Counted from the first letter of the stretch, positions 26,604 through 38,510 are shown. The stretch is DNA of 64,000 nt from an uncultured Collinsella sp. (GCA_900541195.1 UQIY01000003.1:23012-87011); one strand, 5' to 3'. Numbers and translations: made by a program. The notes: generated by a model from the sequence alone, not told the origin.

Positions 26604-26694
26604 TGGCGGAGAGTCAGGGATTTGAACCCTGGAGACGCTTTTGACGCCTACACGATTTCCAATCGTGCTCCTTCGGCCACTCGGACAACTCTCC
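26604..26694 (-). tRNA. tRNA-Ser (anticodon GGA)
   Basis: Minus-strand class II tRNA: acceptor GGAGAGT/ACTCTCC, anticodon stem-loop CACGA TTGGAAA TCGTG (GGA), long variable arm GCGTCAAAAGCGTC, discriminator G at 26607, and encoded CCA at 26604-26606. It is 48 bp upstream of tRNA-Ser(CGA), probably in one transcript. Confidence 0.95.
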
Positions 26695-27200
26695 GTTAAA
26701 TGCGAAAGTCAGTATACACGAGGAATCGAAAAGTGCAAACAGAAAACTTGGCATTTTTTAAAGCGCTCGCTCCGCATCCGTATCCGGCATGTGCCAGATG
26801 AGTACTAAAAAAGCATCCTGACCAGCCAGATCCCGCTCGATGATCTGTTCAAAATAGGTATTCATGAATGACGTGGCAGCGAATTTAAAAATTTTGAGGC
26901 AATCGATCGAACCGGTGGTATGCATTTCGTGACCACAACCCTGCAATCGGCGACCTGCGGTTTGACTCAGGTTGTCCTCGCCGCAGCGTATCTTGCTATC
27001 GAATTCGTCAAGCTCTTGGTCAGCATTTGGTTGGAATACGCATGAAGAGCCGTGTAAGCATGGACATATGTGGAGGTCATGAGGTTGTAGCTGCATATTC
27101 TTGCAGCCTGGGAGGTTGAAAGATATTATTACCAAGTCTTTTCCTGCTTCAGGCGCACCTTCACGACCTGAAGCCACATTTGCCCAGAGGAGGTGACAAT
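26695..27200 (+). other. Gene-free stretch between tRNA-Ser and rpsF
   Basis: About 500 bp, more AT-rich than average. A 139-codon minus-strand frame is present but has no family resemblance, no good ribosome binding site and an atypical amino-acid mix, so I do not call it. The 3' end holds the rpsF leader; the tRNA promoter (minus) and the rpsF promoter must also lie here. Confidence 0.5.
27146..27174 (+). promoter_or_regulatory. Leader hairpin before rpsF (possible S6:S18 autoregulation)
   Basis: Perfect 8-bp stem GCTTCAGG/CCTGAAGC with a 13-nt loop, ending 12 bp before the rpsF Shine-Dalgarno. rpsF leaders in many bacteria bind the S6:S18 complex. I cannot confirm the known motif by eye. 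Confidence 0.35.
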
Positions 27201-27494
27201 ATGAAGGCTTATGAACTGCTGTTCTTTGTTGACCCGTCGCTCGACCCCGAGACTCGTCTCGCTGTTATGAAGCGTATCGATACCACGATCGCTGAGGGCG
27301 CTGGCAAGGTCGACTCCGTTGACGAGTGGGGCAAGCGCAAGCTCGCCTACGAGATCAACGACCTCACCGATGGTGACTACACCCTCATCAACTTCCACGC
27401 AGATCCTACCCAGATCGCCGAGCTTGATCGCGTCCTGCGCATCACCGACGCTGTGGTCCGCCACATGATCGTCCGTCGCGACGACCAGGAGTAA
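27201..27494 (+). CDS. rpsF: 30S ribosomal protein S6
   Basis: A 97-residue S6: MKAYELLFFVDPSLD at the start, then WGKRKLAYEINDLTDGDYTLINF and the RHMIVRRDDQE end. The start at 27201 has GAGGAGGTGA upstream; the frame extends 21 bases further but without support. It is first in rpsF-ssb-rpsR-rplI. Confidence 0.96.
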   Translation: MKAYELLFFVDPSLDPETRLAVMKRIDTTIAEGAGKVDSVDEWGKRKLAYEINDLTDGDYTLINFHADPTQIAELDRVLRITDAVVRHMIVRRDDQE

Positions 27495-27542
27495 GACTGT
27501 CGTTTTGGACTGGGCTTGTGCCCCAAGAGGAAGTAGTGAGTT

Positions 27543-27995
27543 ATGAGCATCAATCGAGTGAACATCACCGGTAACCTCACCCGCGATCCCGAGCTGCGCG
27601 CCACCGCCGGCGGAACCCAGGTTCTGTCCTTTGGCGTCGCCGTGAATGATCGTCGCCGCAATGCGCAGACTGGCGAGTGGGAGGACTATCCCAACTTTGT
27701 CGACTGCACTATGTTCGGCACCCGCGCCGAGGCCGTGAGCCGTTTCCTGGCAAAGGGAAACAAGGTCGCGATCGAGGGCAAGCTGCGCTACAGCTCTTGG
27801 GAGCGCGACGGCCAGCGCAGGAGCAAGCTTGAGGTCATCGTCGATGAGATCGAGTTTATGAGCTCCCGTGGTGGCCAGGGTGGCTACGATCAGGGCGGTT
27901 ACGCCCCCGCAGCTCCCGCGCCCGCAGCGCGTCCTGCCGCACCGATGGCTACGCCGCCCGCGGTCGACGTCTACGATGAGGACATCCCGTTCTAA
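27543..27995 (+). CDS. ssb: Single-stranded DNA-binding protein
   Basis: OB-fold protein that coats ssDNA at forks. 150 residues: MSINRVNITGNLTRDPELR, FVDCTMFGTRAEAVSRFLAKGNKVAIEGKLRY (conserved core), a Gly/Ala/Pro-rich flexible linker, and the acidic tip DVYDEDIPF, which recruits partners. It lies between rpsF and rpsR as usual. Confidence 0.96.
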   Translation: MSINRVNITGNLTRDPELRATAGGTQVLSFGVAVNDRRRNAQTGEWEDYPNFVDCTMFGTRAEAVSRFLAKGNKVAIEGKLRYSSWERDGQRRSKLEVIVDEIEFMSSRGGQGGYDQGGYAPAAPAPAARPAAPMATPPAVDVYDEDIPF

Positions 27996-28067
27996 GGGTT
28001 GTTCACCTATTTTTGAGTGAGAGGCGGCTTCGGCTCGCCGAAGTTGCCAAATGAAAGGTATTTTGAC

Positions 28068-28334
28068 ATGGCTAATGATTATTCTGCACGTCAGCCGCGT
28101 CGTAAGTACTGCCAGTTCTGCAAGGAGAACACTGAGTTCATCGACTATAAGGACACTCAGCTTCTCCGTAAGTACATGACCGACCGTGGCAAGATCAAGC
28201 CCCGTCGCGTCACTGGCGCTTGCACGCAGCATCAGCATGACATCGCCAACGCCATCAAGCGCGCCCGCGAGATGGCTCTCCTGCCGTACACCGTCCCCGT
28301 GGTTTCCTCTCGTGGCAACCGCGACCGCGGCTAA
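28068..28334 (+). CDS. rpsR: 30S ribosomal protein S18
   Basis: An 88-residue S18 from ATG 28068 (AAAGG site). It contains [18 protein letters not shown] and [29 protein letters not shown]. The Cys-x2-Cys plus a later Cys-His group indicates the zinc-binding (C+) form of S18. Confidence 0.96.
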   Translation: MANDYSARQPRRKYCQFCKENTEFIDYKDTQLLRKYMTDRGKIKPRRVTGACTQHQHDIANAIKRAREMALLPYTVPVVSSRGNRDRG

Positions 28335-28349
28335 GAAGGGAGACGCATC

Positions 28350-28889
28350 ATGAAGGTTATTCTTCTCGATGAGATCAAGGGCAAGGGCGGCGAGGGTGAC
28401 GTCGTAGAGGTCGCTCAGGGTTACGCTGAGAACTTCCTGTTCCCCAAGAAGCTCGCTGTTGCCGCCACCAAGGGCAACCTCAAGCAGCTTGACGAGCGTC
28501 GCAACAACATCGCCAAGCGCGAGGCCGTCCGTCTGGCTACCGCCAACGAGACCAAGGCTGCCTTCGAGGGCAAGCAGGTCACCGTTGACGTCAAGGTTGG
28601 CGACGAGGGCATCCTCTTTGGCTCCGTTACCGCCGCTATGATCGCTGACGCCATCAAGGATCAGCTCGGTATGGACATCGACCGCAAGCGCGTCGAGCTC
28701 GGTAAGCCCATCAAGGTTGCCGGTGCCCACACCGTCGCTATCTCGCTGTACCGCGAGATCAAGGCCGAGGTTGTCGTTCTCGTCGGCGTTACCGCCGAGG
28801 AGCTCGCTGCCGAGGCTGAGGTTGAGGAGACCGCTGAGGTCGCCGAGGCCGAGACCGCCGAGGTCGAGACCGAGGCTGCTGCCGAGTAG
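28350..28889 (+). CDS. rplI: 50S ribosomal protein L9
   Basis: L9 of 179 residues. The N-terminal RNA-binding part MKVILLDEIKGKGGEGDVVEVAQGYAENFLFP is canonical, followed by the long connecting helix and C-domain (DEGILFGSVTAAMIADAI). An acidic Glu/Ala-rich tail of about 30 residues extends beyond the usual end. It is last in the ribosomal/ssb group. Confidence 0.96.
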   Translation: MKVILLDEIKGKGGEGDVVEVAQGYAENFLFPKKLAVAATKGNLKQLDERRNNIAKREAVRLATANETKAAFEGKQVTVDVKVGDEGILFGSVTAAMIADAIKDQLGMDIDRKRVELGKPIKVAGAHTVAISLYREIKAEVVVLVGVTAEELAAEAEVEETAEVAEAETAEVETEAAAE

Positions 28890-28921
28890 CATTTGCTGCA
28901 ACGCAACAATCTTGTTCTAAG

Positions 28922-28957
28922 AAGGGCGCTCTGGGAGACCAGGGCGCCCTTTTATTT
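28922..28957 (+). terminator. rplI terminator
   Basis: GC-rich stem AAGGGCGC...GCGCCCTT with inner CTGG/CCAG, then a T-rich run (TTTTATTTTTT). Confidence 0.88.
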
Positions 28958-29113
28958 TTTGCGCTGGGTGAGTGTCGTGGCAGTCATTGAGATGCGGTCC
29001 CGTGTATGGGACCGTTCATCCGTTTGGTTCGGTGATGATTGCCAAGCCGCGGCTCGATTTATAGCCGCGGCTGATACTATGGATGCTCGCAAGCGATATG
29101 AATGAGGACGCTC

Positions 29114-30505
29114 ATGGCATATGACGATAGGGAGACGGGGCTGACGGTCGAGGACCGTGGCTCTAAGTTGGGTCTCCCCCAAAACCAAGATGCAGAGGCC
29201 AACGTACTGGCCGCTATGCTGCTCTCGCCCGAGGTGGTCGAAGAGGCCCAAGTCGAGCTGCAGCCCGATGACTTCTACCGGCCCATTCATAAGACCATCT
29301 ATACCGCGATGGTCGATATGTATAACAGTCGCATCCCCATTGACTCTATCTCGCTGATCGATTACCTGCGAAGCATCAACAAGCTCGATGCCGTGGGCGG
29401 CGAGGCGTACATTTTGGAGCTGATGGGACAGACTCTGTCGCTCGTCAACTGGCAGCACCATGCCGCCATCGTTCGCCGCGACTCGATGCTGCGTGAGCTG
29501 ATTGGCGCCACCAACGAGATCAACGCGCTGGCCTACAACGCCCCCACCGACACCAAAGAGGTCGTGGAGCTGGCCGAGAGCAAGCTGCTCAAGGTCACGG
29601 CGCGTGAGGTTAAGTCGAGCTACAAGACGCTGACCGAGTTTATGGTCGAGGCCTATAACGAGGCCGAGGAAGTGTGCAAGGCCGGCGGTCAGGCTGCAGG
29701 CGTGCCCACGGGCTTTCCGTCGCTCGACCGTATGCTCATGGGTTTCCGCGAGGGCCAGCTCATCATTATCGGCGCCCGCCCCGCCGTTGGTAAGACGTCG
29801 TTCGCCCTGAACTTGGCGCTCAACGCCGCCGCCGCGGGCTATACCGTCGGCTTCTTCTCGCTGGAGATGTCGGGCAAGGAAATTGCCCAGCGTCTGATTT
29901 GCGCCTATGCCATGATCTCGATCAGCGACTTCCGTACGGGCCGCATTAGTCCCGAGCAGTGGGCCAACATCAATGAGGCCACGCAGACGCTGTCCAAGCT
30001 CGATATTCTGATTGACGATACGCCCGGCACCACGGTGACCGAGATTCGCGCCAAGAGCCGCCGCATGCTCCATAACAAGGAGAAGGCCATCATCATCCTG
30101 GACTATTTGCAGCTGGTGAGTCCCCCGCCGGGACGTCGTTCCGAGAGCCGCACCGTCGAGGTCTCCGAGATGTCGCGTGGTCTGAAGATTATGGCCAAGG
30201 AGCTCAAGATTCCGCTGATCGCGCTGTCGCAGCTGTCGCGTCAGGTCGAGTCCCGTACCGGAAAGCGCCCGCAGCTGTCCGACCTGCGTGAATCGGGCTC
30301 CATCGAGCAGGACGCCGATATCGTCATGTTCTTGGACCGATCCGCCGACGAGGCCGAGGCCTCGCGCGACGACCGACCCGACGAGGGCGTTACGCGTATC
30401 GTCGTGGCTAAGAACCGTTCGGGCCCGATCGGCGACGTCGACCTGATGTTCCTGCCGGCATCCACCAAGTTCTATGAGCTTGATGGGGCGCATACCGAGG
30501 AGTAG
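29114..30505 (+). CDS. dnaB: Replicative DNA helicase DnaB
   Basis: Hexameric fork helicase, 463 residues from ATG 29114 (GAGG six bases upstream; an in-frame ATG at 29102 overlaps that site). The N-terminal domain has NQDAEANVLAAMLLSPEVV. The RecA-like domain has Walker A GARPAVGKTSFALN, SLEMSGKEIAQRL, IIILDYLQLV (Walker B) and LSDLRESGSIEQDADIVMFLDR. No intein is visible. The likely loader in this genome is the DUF721 protein near recF. Confidence 0.97.
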   Translation: MAYDDRETGLTVEDRGSKLGLPQNQDAEANVLAAMLLSPEVVEEAQVELQPDDFYRPIHKTIYTAMVDMYNSRIPIDSISLIDYLRSINKLDAVGGEAYILELMGQTLSLVNWQHHAAIVRRDSMLRELIGATNEINALAYNAPTDTKEVVELAESKLLKVTAREVKSSYKTLTEFMVEAYNEAEEVCKAGGQAAGVPTGFPSLDRMLMGFREGQLIIIGARPAVGKTSFALNLALNAAAAGYTVGFFSLEMSGKEIAQRLICAYAMISISDFRTGRISPEQWANINEATQTLSKLDILIDDTPGTTVTEIRAKSRRMLHNKEKAIIILDYLQLVSPPPGRRSESRTVEVSEMSRGLKIMAKELKIPLIALSQLSRQVESRTGKRPQLSDLRESGSIEQDADIVMFLDRSADEAEASRDDRPDEGVTRIVVAKNRSGPIGDVDLMFLPASTKFYELDGAHTEE

Positions 30506-30587
30506 GACAGGCGCCCGTTACACGGGTATACTGGGAATGTTTTGTGCTTCTGCGCACTTGCGGTGTGCGGACAGTCCATGAATGTGA

Positions 30588-31883
<1,296 letters not shown>

Positions 31884-31905
31884 TCGGCGTTATTTGGTTA
31901 TTGCG

Positions 31906-31961
31906 ATATACCCCTTTGCAGCCCAGACGGGCGGCCGAGGGGTATATTTGCTTGCAAAGGG
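31906..31961 (+). promoter_or_regulatory. Alternative hairpins between purA and purD
   Basis: Hairpin 1 pairs ATATACCCCT (31906-31915) with AGGGGTATAT (31938-31947). Hairpin 2 pairs CCCTTTGCA (31912-31920) with TGCAAAGGG (31953-31961). The two share bases and cannot form together. Hairpin 1 may be the purA terminator; the pair may form an attenuator. Confidence 0.45.
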
Positions 31962-32001
31962 CTCGCGCGGAGCGGGCCATTCATCCATAGAGGAGGCACC
32001 C

Positions 32002-33306
<1,305 letters not shown>

Positions 33307-33327
33307 AATCCGAGAGGAATGAGACGG

Positions 33328-34023
33328 ATGGACGAGAAGAACGAAGAGCTCGTGGACGCGCAGATCGTCGAAGAGGACAGCCGCATGTATGGGCACGCCG
33401 AGGGCGAGCCTGGTGGCGAGGTCGCTGACGAGCCGGCGCTGGTGTTGGGCGATGACGACCCGCACGATGCCGAGCTGCACGAGAAGATTCTTTCGGAGGA
33501 GTGCGCCTGGAAGGGCAAGATTCTCGACGTCCACCGGCTTGAGGTTGAGCTGCCCAACGGTCACCGCAGCGCCCGCGATATCGTTCGCCATCCGGGTGCG
33601 GCGGCCGTTGTGGCACTGACCGAGAGCGGCAAGATCGTACTGGTGCGTCAGTACCGCACCGCCATCGACCGCGTGACGGTCGAGATTCCTGCCGGCAAGC
33701 TCGACCCGGGCGAGGACCCGCTCGATTGCGCCAAGCGCGAACTGCATGAGGAGACGGGCTTTAGGGCTGGTCGTATTCGCTTTTTGACGTCGATTGTCAC
33801 GTCCTGCGGTTTTTGCGATGAGATCATCCACATCTACTTGGCTACCAAGCTCGAGTTTGATGCGCCCAACCCCGATGATGACGAGTTTGTCAACGTGGAC
33901 CTGGTGCCGCTGCACGAGCTGATCGACGCCGTGCTCGACGGCAAGATCGAAGACGCCAAGACCGTCGTAGGCGCGCTTGCCTGCGATAGCATCGCGCACC
34001 GCTTGGGTGGGGCCGAGCTGTAA
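33328..34023 (+). CDS. Nudix hydrolase, ADP-ribose pyrophosphatase type
   Basis: A 231-residue protein from ATG 33328 (ATG 33319 is possible but lies on the ribosome binding site). The first 60 residues are acidic and probably disordered. The NUDIX box is GEDPLDCAKRELHEETGF, preceded by EIPAGKLDPG, which is typical of ADP-ribose pyrophosphatases (NudF/YqkG). It follows purD by about 20 nt and is likely co-transcribed. The exact substrate is inferred. Confidence 0.88.
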   Translation: MDEKNEELVDAQIVEEDSRMYGHAEGEPGGEVADEPALVLGDDDPHDAELHEKILSEECAWKGKILDVHRLEVELPNGHRSARDIVRHPGAAAVVALTESGKIVLVRQYRTAIDRVTVEIPAGKLDPGEDPLDCAKRELHEETGFRAGRIRFLTSIVTSCGFCDEIIHIYLATKLEFDAPNPDDDEFVNVDLVPLHELIDAVLDGKIEDAKTVVGALACDSIAHRLGGAEL

Positions 34024-34035
34024 CGAGCGGGAATA

Positions 34036-34074
34036 GCCCTGGGACAAGAACTACTGATTACTTTGTCCCAGGGC
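34036..34074 (+). terminator. purD-nudix terminator
   Basis: Perfect 12-bp stem GCCCTGGGACAA/TTGTCCCAGGGC with a 15-nt loop, just after the Nudix stop. The T-run is weak. Confidence 0.75.
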
Positions 34075-34105
34075 CTTATGTTGCTGATATTTCTTTGAGG
34101 ATCAC

Positions 34106-35878
34106 ATGTTTAAGAGGTTTCTTTCGTATTACGAGCCCCAGATGGGGCTTTTTGTTGCTGATACTGTTTGTGCTCTGGTGCTTGCCGCCATTGACCTGGC
34201 GTTCCCCATTATCCTGCGCAATTTGACCGGTGGGCTGTTTACTCAGGGTCAGGCTGCTATTATGCAGGCGCTCGGCATGATCGCGGTGGGCTTGGTGCTG
34301 ATGTATGCCGTCCGCTGCGCCTGCCGCTATTTTGTGAGCTATTGGGGTCACGTGATGGGCGCGCGTATGGAGTCCAAAATGCGCGAGGACCTGTTTGACC
34401 AGTATGAGCGCTTTAGCTTTGCATACTTCGACCGCAACAGCTCGGGCGACATGATGAGCCGCGTGGTCAACGACCTGTTCGATATCTGCGAGGCGGCGCA
34501 CCACGTGCCCGAGTGGATCATCATCTGCGGCATCGAGATCATCGGCTCGTTTGTGATCCTCTTTACCATTGCCCCGGTGCTGGCGCTCGCCATGGCCGTG
34601 GTGACGGCGGCGTTTGCGGTCATCATGTTTTGGCAGAACATGCGTATGCGCGAGGTTTTTAGCGACAACCGCAAAAAGATCAGCGGCATCAATGCGCAGC
34701 TGCAGGATTCGCTTGCGGGCATGCGCGTAGTCAAGAGCTTTGCCAACGAGGAGACCGAGCGCGCCAAGTTCCGTGCCTCTAACGATCGCTACCTTTCGTC
34801 CAAGGAGAACATGTATCACGCCATGGGCGTCTATACCGCGACGTATGGCCTGCTCTCGGGTGTGCTCTATGTGATCGTGGTGCTGCTGGGCGGCTGGCTG
34901 GTCGCCCAGGGACAGCTGCAGGCGGTCGATATGGCGACCTTTGCACTCTATATTTCGCTGTTCTGCACGCCGCTCGAGACGCTCGTCAATTCGGCCGAAA
35001 CGTATCAGAAGGCTATCGCCGGCTTTAAACGTATGGACGAGGTGCTCTCGACCGCGCCGGATATCCAGGACAAGCCGGGCGCTACGGATCTGCAGGTGAC
35101 TGCCGGCGCCGTGGAGTATCACGACGTGTGCTTTAACTACGAGGATGTTGAATTGGCCGAGCGCGGCGCCGACGGACGCCCTGTTATCGACCACATGGAC
35201 CTGTCCATCAAGCCCGGTCAGACCATCGCTTTGGTTGGCCCCTCGGGCGGCGGCAAATCGACGACTTGTTCGCTGTTGCCGCGCTTTTACGACGTTGCCG
35301 CCGGCTCCATTAGCATCGACGGCCAGGATGTGCGCGACGTGACGCAGCATAGTCTGCGCCGTGCCATCGGCCTGGTGCAGCAAGATGTGTACCTGTTTGA
35401 TGGAACGATCGGCGAGAACATCGCCTACGGCAAGCCGGGCGCCACGGCAGAAGAGATCGCCGAAGCGGCCCGCCGCGCCAATATCGATACCTTTATCGAA
35501 TCGCTTCCGCAAGGCTACGACACCGTGGTGGGCGAGCGCGGCAGCCGTCTTTCGGGTGGTCAAAAGCAGCGCGTCGCCATCGCGCGCGTTTTTCTCAAGA
35601 ATCCCAAGATCCTTATTTTGGATGAGGCGACGAGTGCCCTGGATAACGAGAGCGAGGAAGCGGTGCAGGAGTCGCTCGAAGAGCTGGCACGCGGCCGTAC
35701 CACGATCATCATCGCCCACCGTCTCTCGACTATTAAGCATGCTGACGAGATTGCGACCGTTGAGCATGGTCGCGTTGTGGAGCGTGGCACGCACGAGGAG
35801 CTTCTCGCCCGTGGCGGCACCTATGCCCGTTACTATCGAATGCAGTTCGAAGGTGCGCGTGCGCACGAGCTCGACTGA
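34106..35878 (+). CDS. ABC exporter (fused membrane and ATPase domains)
   Basis: A 590-residue half-transporter. About six transmembrane helices in residues 15-310 form a type IV exporter fold, with LRGMRVVKSF-like coupling region (here LAGMRVVKSFANEE). The ATPase has Walker A GPSGGGKSTT, Q-loop LVQQDVYLFDGTIGENIAYG, signature LSGGQKQR, Walker B ILILDEATSALD and the H-loop in IIAHRLSTI. It probably acts as a homodimer. The substrate (lipid, drug or peptide) cannot be read from the sequence. It is followed after 20 nt by an unknown membrane protein gene. Confidence 0.92.
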   Translation: MFKRFLSYYEPQMGLFVADTVCALVLAAIDLAFPIILRNLTGGLFTQGQAAIMQALGMIAVGLVLMYAVRCACRYFVSYWGHVMGARMESKMREDLFDQYERFSFAYFDRNSSGDMMSRVVNDLFDICEAAHHVPEWIIICGIEIIGSFVILFTIAPVLALAMAVVTAAFAVIMFWQNMRMREVFSDNRKKISGINAQLQDSLAGMRVVKSFANEETERAKFRASNDRYLSSKENMYHAMGVYTATYGLLSGVLYVIVVLLGGWLVAQGQLQAVDMATFALYISLFCTPLETLVNSAETYQKAIAGFKRMDEVLSTAPDIQDKPGATDLQVTAGAVEYHDVCFNYEDVELAERGADGRPVIDHMDLSIKPGQTIALVGPSGGGKSTTCSLLPRFYDVAAGSISIDGQDVRDVTQHSLRRAIGLVQQDVYLFDGTIGENIAYGKPGATAEEIAEAARRANIDTFIESLPQGYDTVVGERGSRLSGGQKQRVAIARVFLKNPKILILDEATSALDNESEEAVQESLEELARGRTTIIIAHRLSTIKHADEIATVEHGRVVERGTHEELLARGGTYARYYRMQFEGARAHELD

Positions 35879-35897
35879 TTGATATGACAGGAAGTTT

Positions 35898-36863
35898 ATG
35901 GCTGACAAGAACCCTTTGACTCCGGAAGAAGTGACGGAGTTATTCTCCGAAATCGATGCATCCGGCGTCTTGGATCCCACGCTCGCCAAAAAGCGTACCG
36001 AGCGCATGCGTGAGAAGGAGGCTGCGGCCAAGCGCGGTGACAAAGCGGCGCTAGCGCAGCTGCGCAGCGAGGACCGCGCGAGCCAGGCAAAACATATCGA
36101 CCCGCTGTCCGAGGACGATCCTTCGGGCTCGCAGGTGAGCCATACCATTACGAAGACCGCGATGGCCGTGGTCATCGGTATTTTGGTGCTGATCGTGGGC
36201 ATGCAGATTGGCTACGGCGTGATGCGTCGTCTGAACACCGCCAACCTGTCCGAGAGCGTTTCGGTCGATACCGTTTCGACCGCGCTCAAGGGTGGACTTG
36301 AATGGGGCAACGGCTTTACGCAGTTCCCGCTCGACTTCACCGTCGATGAAGCCGATGAACGCACGGGCACGGTCGAGGTGACGGTGTTGGACACATCGTC
36401 TGCCAACGAGCTCGAGCTGCTGTCCAACGGGCAGATTCAGGCCGCGGCGCTTGCGACCAACGCGTTGCTCAACGATAAGATCGACCGCGTGGTGTATAAC
36501 GTTCATGCCTATATCGACGAGGATAGCAACATTCAGCACGATTCCTTCTTTGGCATGTTCCCCGCGCGCGGCCACCAGAGCGCTATTTTGACGTTCGTGT
36601 GGACCAAGAGCTCATCCAACGCCACGAGTATCGACTGGAAGATGCGCATCGTGAGTATGGATGACACCATCGCCGAGCGCATTCAGAAGCAGGTGAACTC
36701 GGTGTCGTCGTTGATTGAGGACCCGGTGGTGAGCCAGACCAAGATTGACGAGGAAAAAGCCGAGCGCGATCTGGAGCATCGTCTGCATGGCCGCGAGATT
36801 TTCCGTGGCGGCAAGCCCGATCGCACACCGTCCGAACTGCTGGAGCAGGACAAGAAAAAATAA
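35898..36863 (+). CDS. Single-pass membrane protein of unknown function
   Basis: A 321-residue protein with GGAAG upstream. Residues 1-80 are charged and cytosolic (EEVTELFSEIDASGVLD, KKRTERMREKEAAAKR). One transmembrane helix is at about 87-108 (TAMAVVIGILVLIVGMQIGYGV). An extracellular domain of about 170 residues follows with alternating strands, then a charged C-terminal tail. No motif is recognised. Its position after the ABC exporter suggests co-transcription. Confidence 0.78.
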   Translation: MADKNPLTPEEVTELFSEIDASGVLDPTLAKKRTERMREKEAAAKRGDKAALAQLRSEDRASQAKHIDPLSEDDPSGSQVSHTITKTAMAVVIGILVLIVGMQIGYGVMRRLNTANLSESVSVDTVSTALKGGLEWGNGFTQFPLDFTVDEADERTGTVEVTVLDTSSANELELLSNGQIQAAALATNALLNDKIDRVVYNVHAYIDEDSNIQHDSFFGMFPARGHQSAILTFVWTKSSSNATSIDWKMRIVSMDDTIAERIQKQVNSVSSLIEDPVVSQTKIDEEKAERDLEHRLHGREIFRGGKPDRTPSELLEQDKKK

Positions 36864-36869
36864 GACGCC

Positions 36870-36909
36870 ATCATCCCGCGTGAGCCACAAGCCCCGCGGG
36901 ATGATTTTT
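36870..36909 (+). terminator. Terminator after the ABC exporter operon
   Basis: Perfect 11-bp stem ATCATCCCGCG/CGCGGGATGAT with a 14-nt loop, then TTTTC. Confidence 0.85.
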
Positions 36910-37032
36910 CTGGGACGGGGATTAAAAAACATTATGCATAGAAAGTCATAATTATCATTTCGTAAACATTTCGATGAAATTAACGCCATGAGGCATGCTT
37001 GCGGTTACAATACCGCGAGGCCTAACTACACA

Positions 37033-37065
37033 CCTTTAAGCCGGTCCTGTGAGACCGGGAAGGAG
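37033..37065 (+). promoter_or_regulatory. PyrR-type RNA hairpin overlapping the carA ribosome binding site
   Basis: CCTTTAAG, then stem CCGGTC, loop CTGTGA, stem GACCGG, then GAAGGAG. The CCUU at the base can pair with AAGG of the Shine-Dalgarno. This matches the PyrR-binding hairpin form seen in pyrimidine-gene leaders of Actinobacteria, where UMP-bound PyrR would block translation. pyrR itself is not in the window, so the regulator is inferred. Confidence 0.65.
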
Positions 37066-37069
37066 AATT

Positions 37070-38509
37070 ATGGCGAACAACCATACCGCGGGCGCTGCCG
37101 CCCGCACCTTCGCGCCCAGCGAGCTTTGCCAGCGTATGCTGGCCAAAACCAGCAAGGGCACCTGCGGTCCCTGCATCCTGTATCTTGAGGATGGGACCAT
37201 TTTTTATGGACGTGCATGCGGCGCCGAGGGCACCGCGACCGGCGAAGTTTGCTTCAACACCTCGCTCGAGGGCTACTTTGAGGTCATGACCGACCCGAGT
37301 TATGCCGGCCAAATCGTAACCATGACCTATCCGCAGATCGGCAACTACGGTATCGACGAGACCGACGTCCAGTCGGCCTTCCCCGGCGACGCCGTGCGCC
37401 CTGCGAGCGCTCCGGCCATGCGCGGCATGATCGTTCGCGACATGTGCGCCACGCCTTCTAACTGGCGCTCGGCCGTCAGCGTGCCGGAGTACCTGCGTGC
37501 ACACGGCATCGTCGCTATCGAGGGCGTCGACACCCGCGCTCTCGTGCGCCACCTGCGCGACAACGGTTCCAAGATGGGCATTATTTCGACCGAGATCTTC
37601 GACGTCGACGAGCTTGCCGAGCGTCTGGCCGCTGCGCCCACGCTGGTAGGCGAGAACCTGGTCAAGACCGTAAGTTGCCCCGTACCTCACGAGTTTGTGG
37701 CCGCCGACCTGCCTGCCACGCATGACTTTGCGCTTACGGCTGCCGCTCCTGCCCGTCACAAAGTGGTCGCCTACGACTGCGGTGTGAAGCGCGGCATTCT
37801 GGAGGGTCTGGTCCGCGCCGGCTGCGACCTTACCGTCGTGCCGTGGGATACGCCCGCGAGTGAGGTGCTCGACATGAATCCCGATGGCGTCTTTTTGTCC
37901 AATGGTCCCGGCGACCCCGACGCCGTGGTGGAGACCTACGAGCAGGTGCAGCAGCTGATCGGCAAGGTGCCGGTCTTTGGTATTTGTCTTGGTCACCAGA
38001 TGATCAACCTGGCCTGCGGCGCTCAGATGGAAAAGCTTAAGTTCGGTCACCGCGGTGGCAACCAGCCGGTCATGAACCTGGTAAGCCGTCGCGTGGAGAT
38101 TACCGCGCAAAACCATGGCTTTGGTCTGCTGTTCCCCAGCTTGGGCAAGCTTGTCCCCGAGCTTTCCGGCGGCGAGACCGAGCATGCGGCCGACGGCGAC
38201 CTGCGCGCCTGGGTGCGTCGCGGCATCGCGCCGGTCGTGATGAACGAGCGCTTCGGCCGCATTCGCCTGACGCACGTGAACCTCAACGACGGCACCGCCG
38301 AGGGCATCCAGCTGCTCGATGCCCCGTGCTTCTCGGTCCAGTACCACCCCGAGGCCTCGCCCGGCCCCACCGATGCCCACTATCTCTTTACCGCCTTTAC
38401 GCGACTCATGGACGGCGAGGAGAACTACCTGGACATCGACACCGCGAAGGACCGCCTTGCCGGCTGGAATTTTGCCGAGACCGCCGCGACCGAGACCGAG
38501 GAGAACTAA
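37070..38509 (+). CDS. carA: Carbamoyl-phosphate synthase small chain (glutamine amidotransferase), extended form
   Basis: Supplies ammonia from glutamine for carbamoyl phosphate. ATG 37070 follows AAGGAG. It has 479 residues against about 380 usually. The surplus is a 38-residue N-terminal extension, an insertion of about 35 residues between NHGF (348-351) and THVNLND (from 401), and a C-terminal tail. The class I amidotransferase triad is intact: Cys306 in FGICLGHQM, and His/Glu in YHPEASPGP. The start of carB is 2 nt downstream. Regulation by the PyrR-type hairpin at its ribosome binding site is likely. Confidence 0.95.
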   Translation: MANNHTAGAAARTFAPSELCQRMLAKTSKGTCGPCILYLEDGTIFYGRACGAEGTATGEVCFNTSLEGYFEVMTDPSYAGQIVTMTYPQIGNYGIDETDVQSAFPGDAVRPASAPAMRGMIVRDMCATPSNWRSAVSVPEYLRAHGIVAIEGVDTRALVRHLRDNGSKMGIISTEIFDVDELAERLAAAPTLVGENLVKTVSCPVPHEFVAADLPATHDFALTAAAPARHKVVAYDCGVKRGILEGLVRAGCDLTVVPWDTPASEVLDMNPDGVFLSNGPGDPDAVVETYEQVQQLIGKVPVFGICLGHQMINLACGAQMEKLKFGHRGGNQPVMNLVSRRVEITAQNHGFGLLFPSLGKLVPELSGGETEHAADGDLRAWVRRGIAPVVMNERFGRIRLTHVNLNDGTAEGIQLLDAPCFSVQYHPEASPGPTDAHYLFTAFTRLMDGEENYLDIDTAKDRLAGWNFAETAATETEEN

Positions 38510-38510
38510 C

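Noticed and set aside
26346..26699. 117-codon plus-strand frame over the tRNA-Ser genes
   Set aside because: It is a translation of tRNA sequence in the wrong orientation (the familiar GGGGGIRTL-type artefact).
26758..27177. 139-codon minus-strand frame upstream of rpsF
   Set aside because: No motif, no good start signal and atypical composition. It overlaps the rpsF leader.
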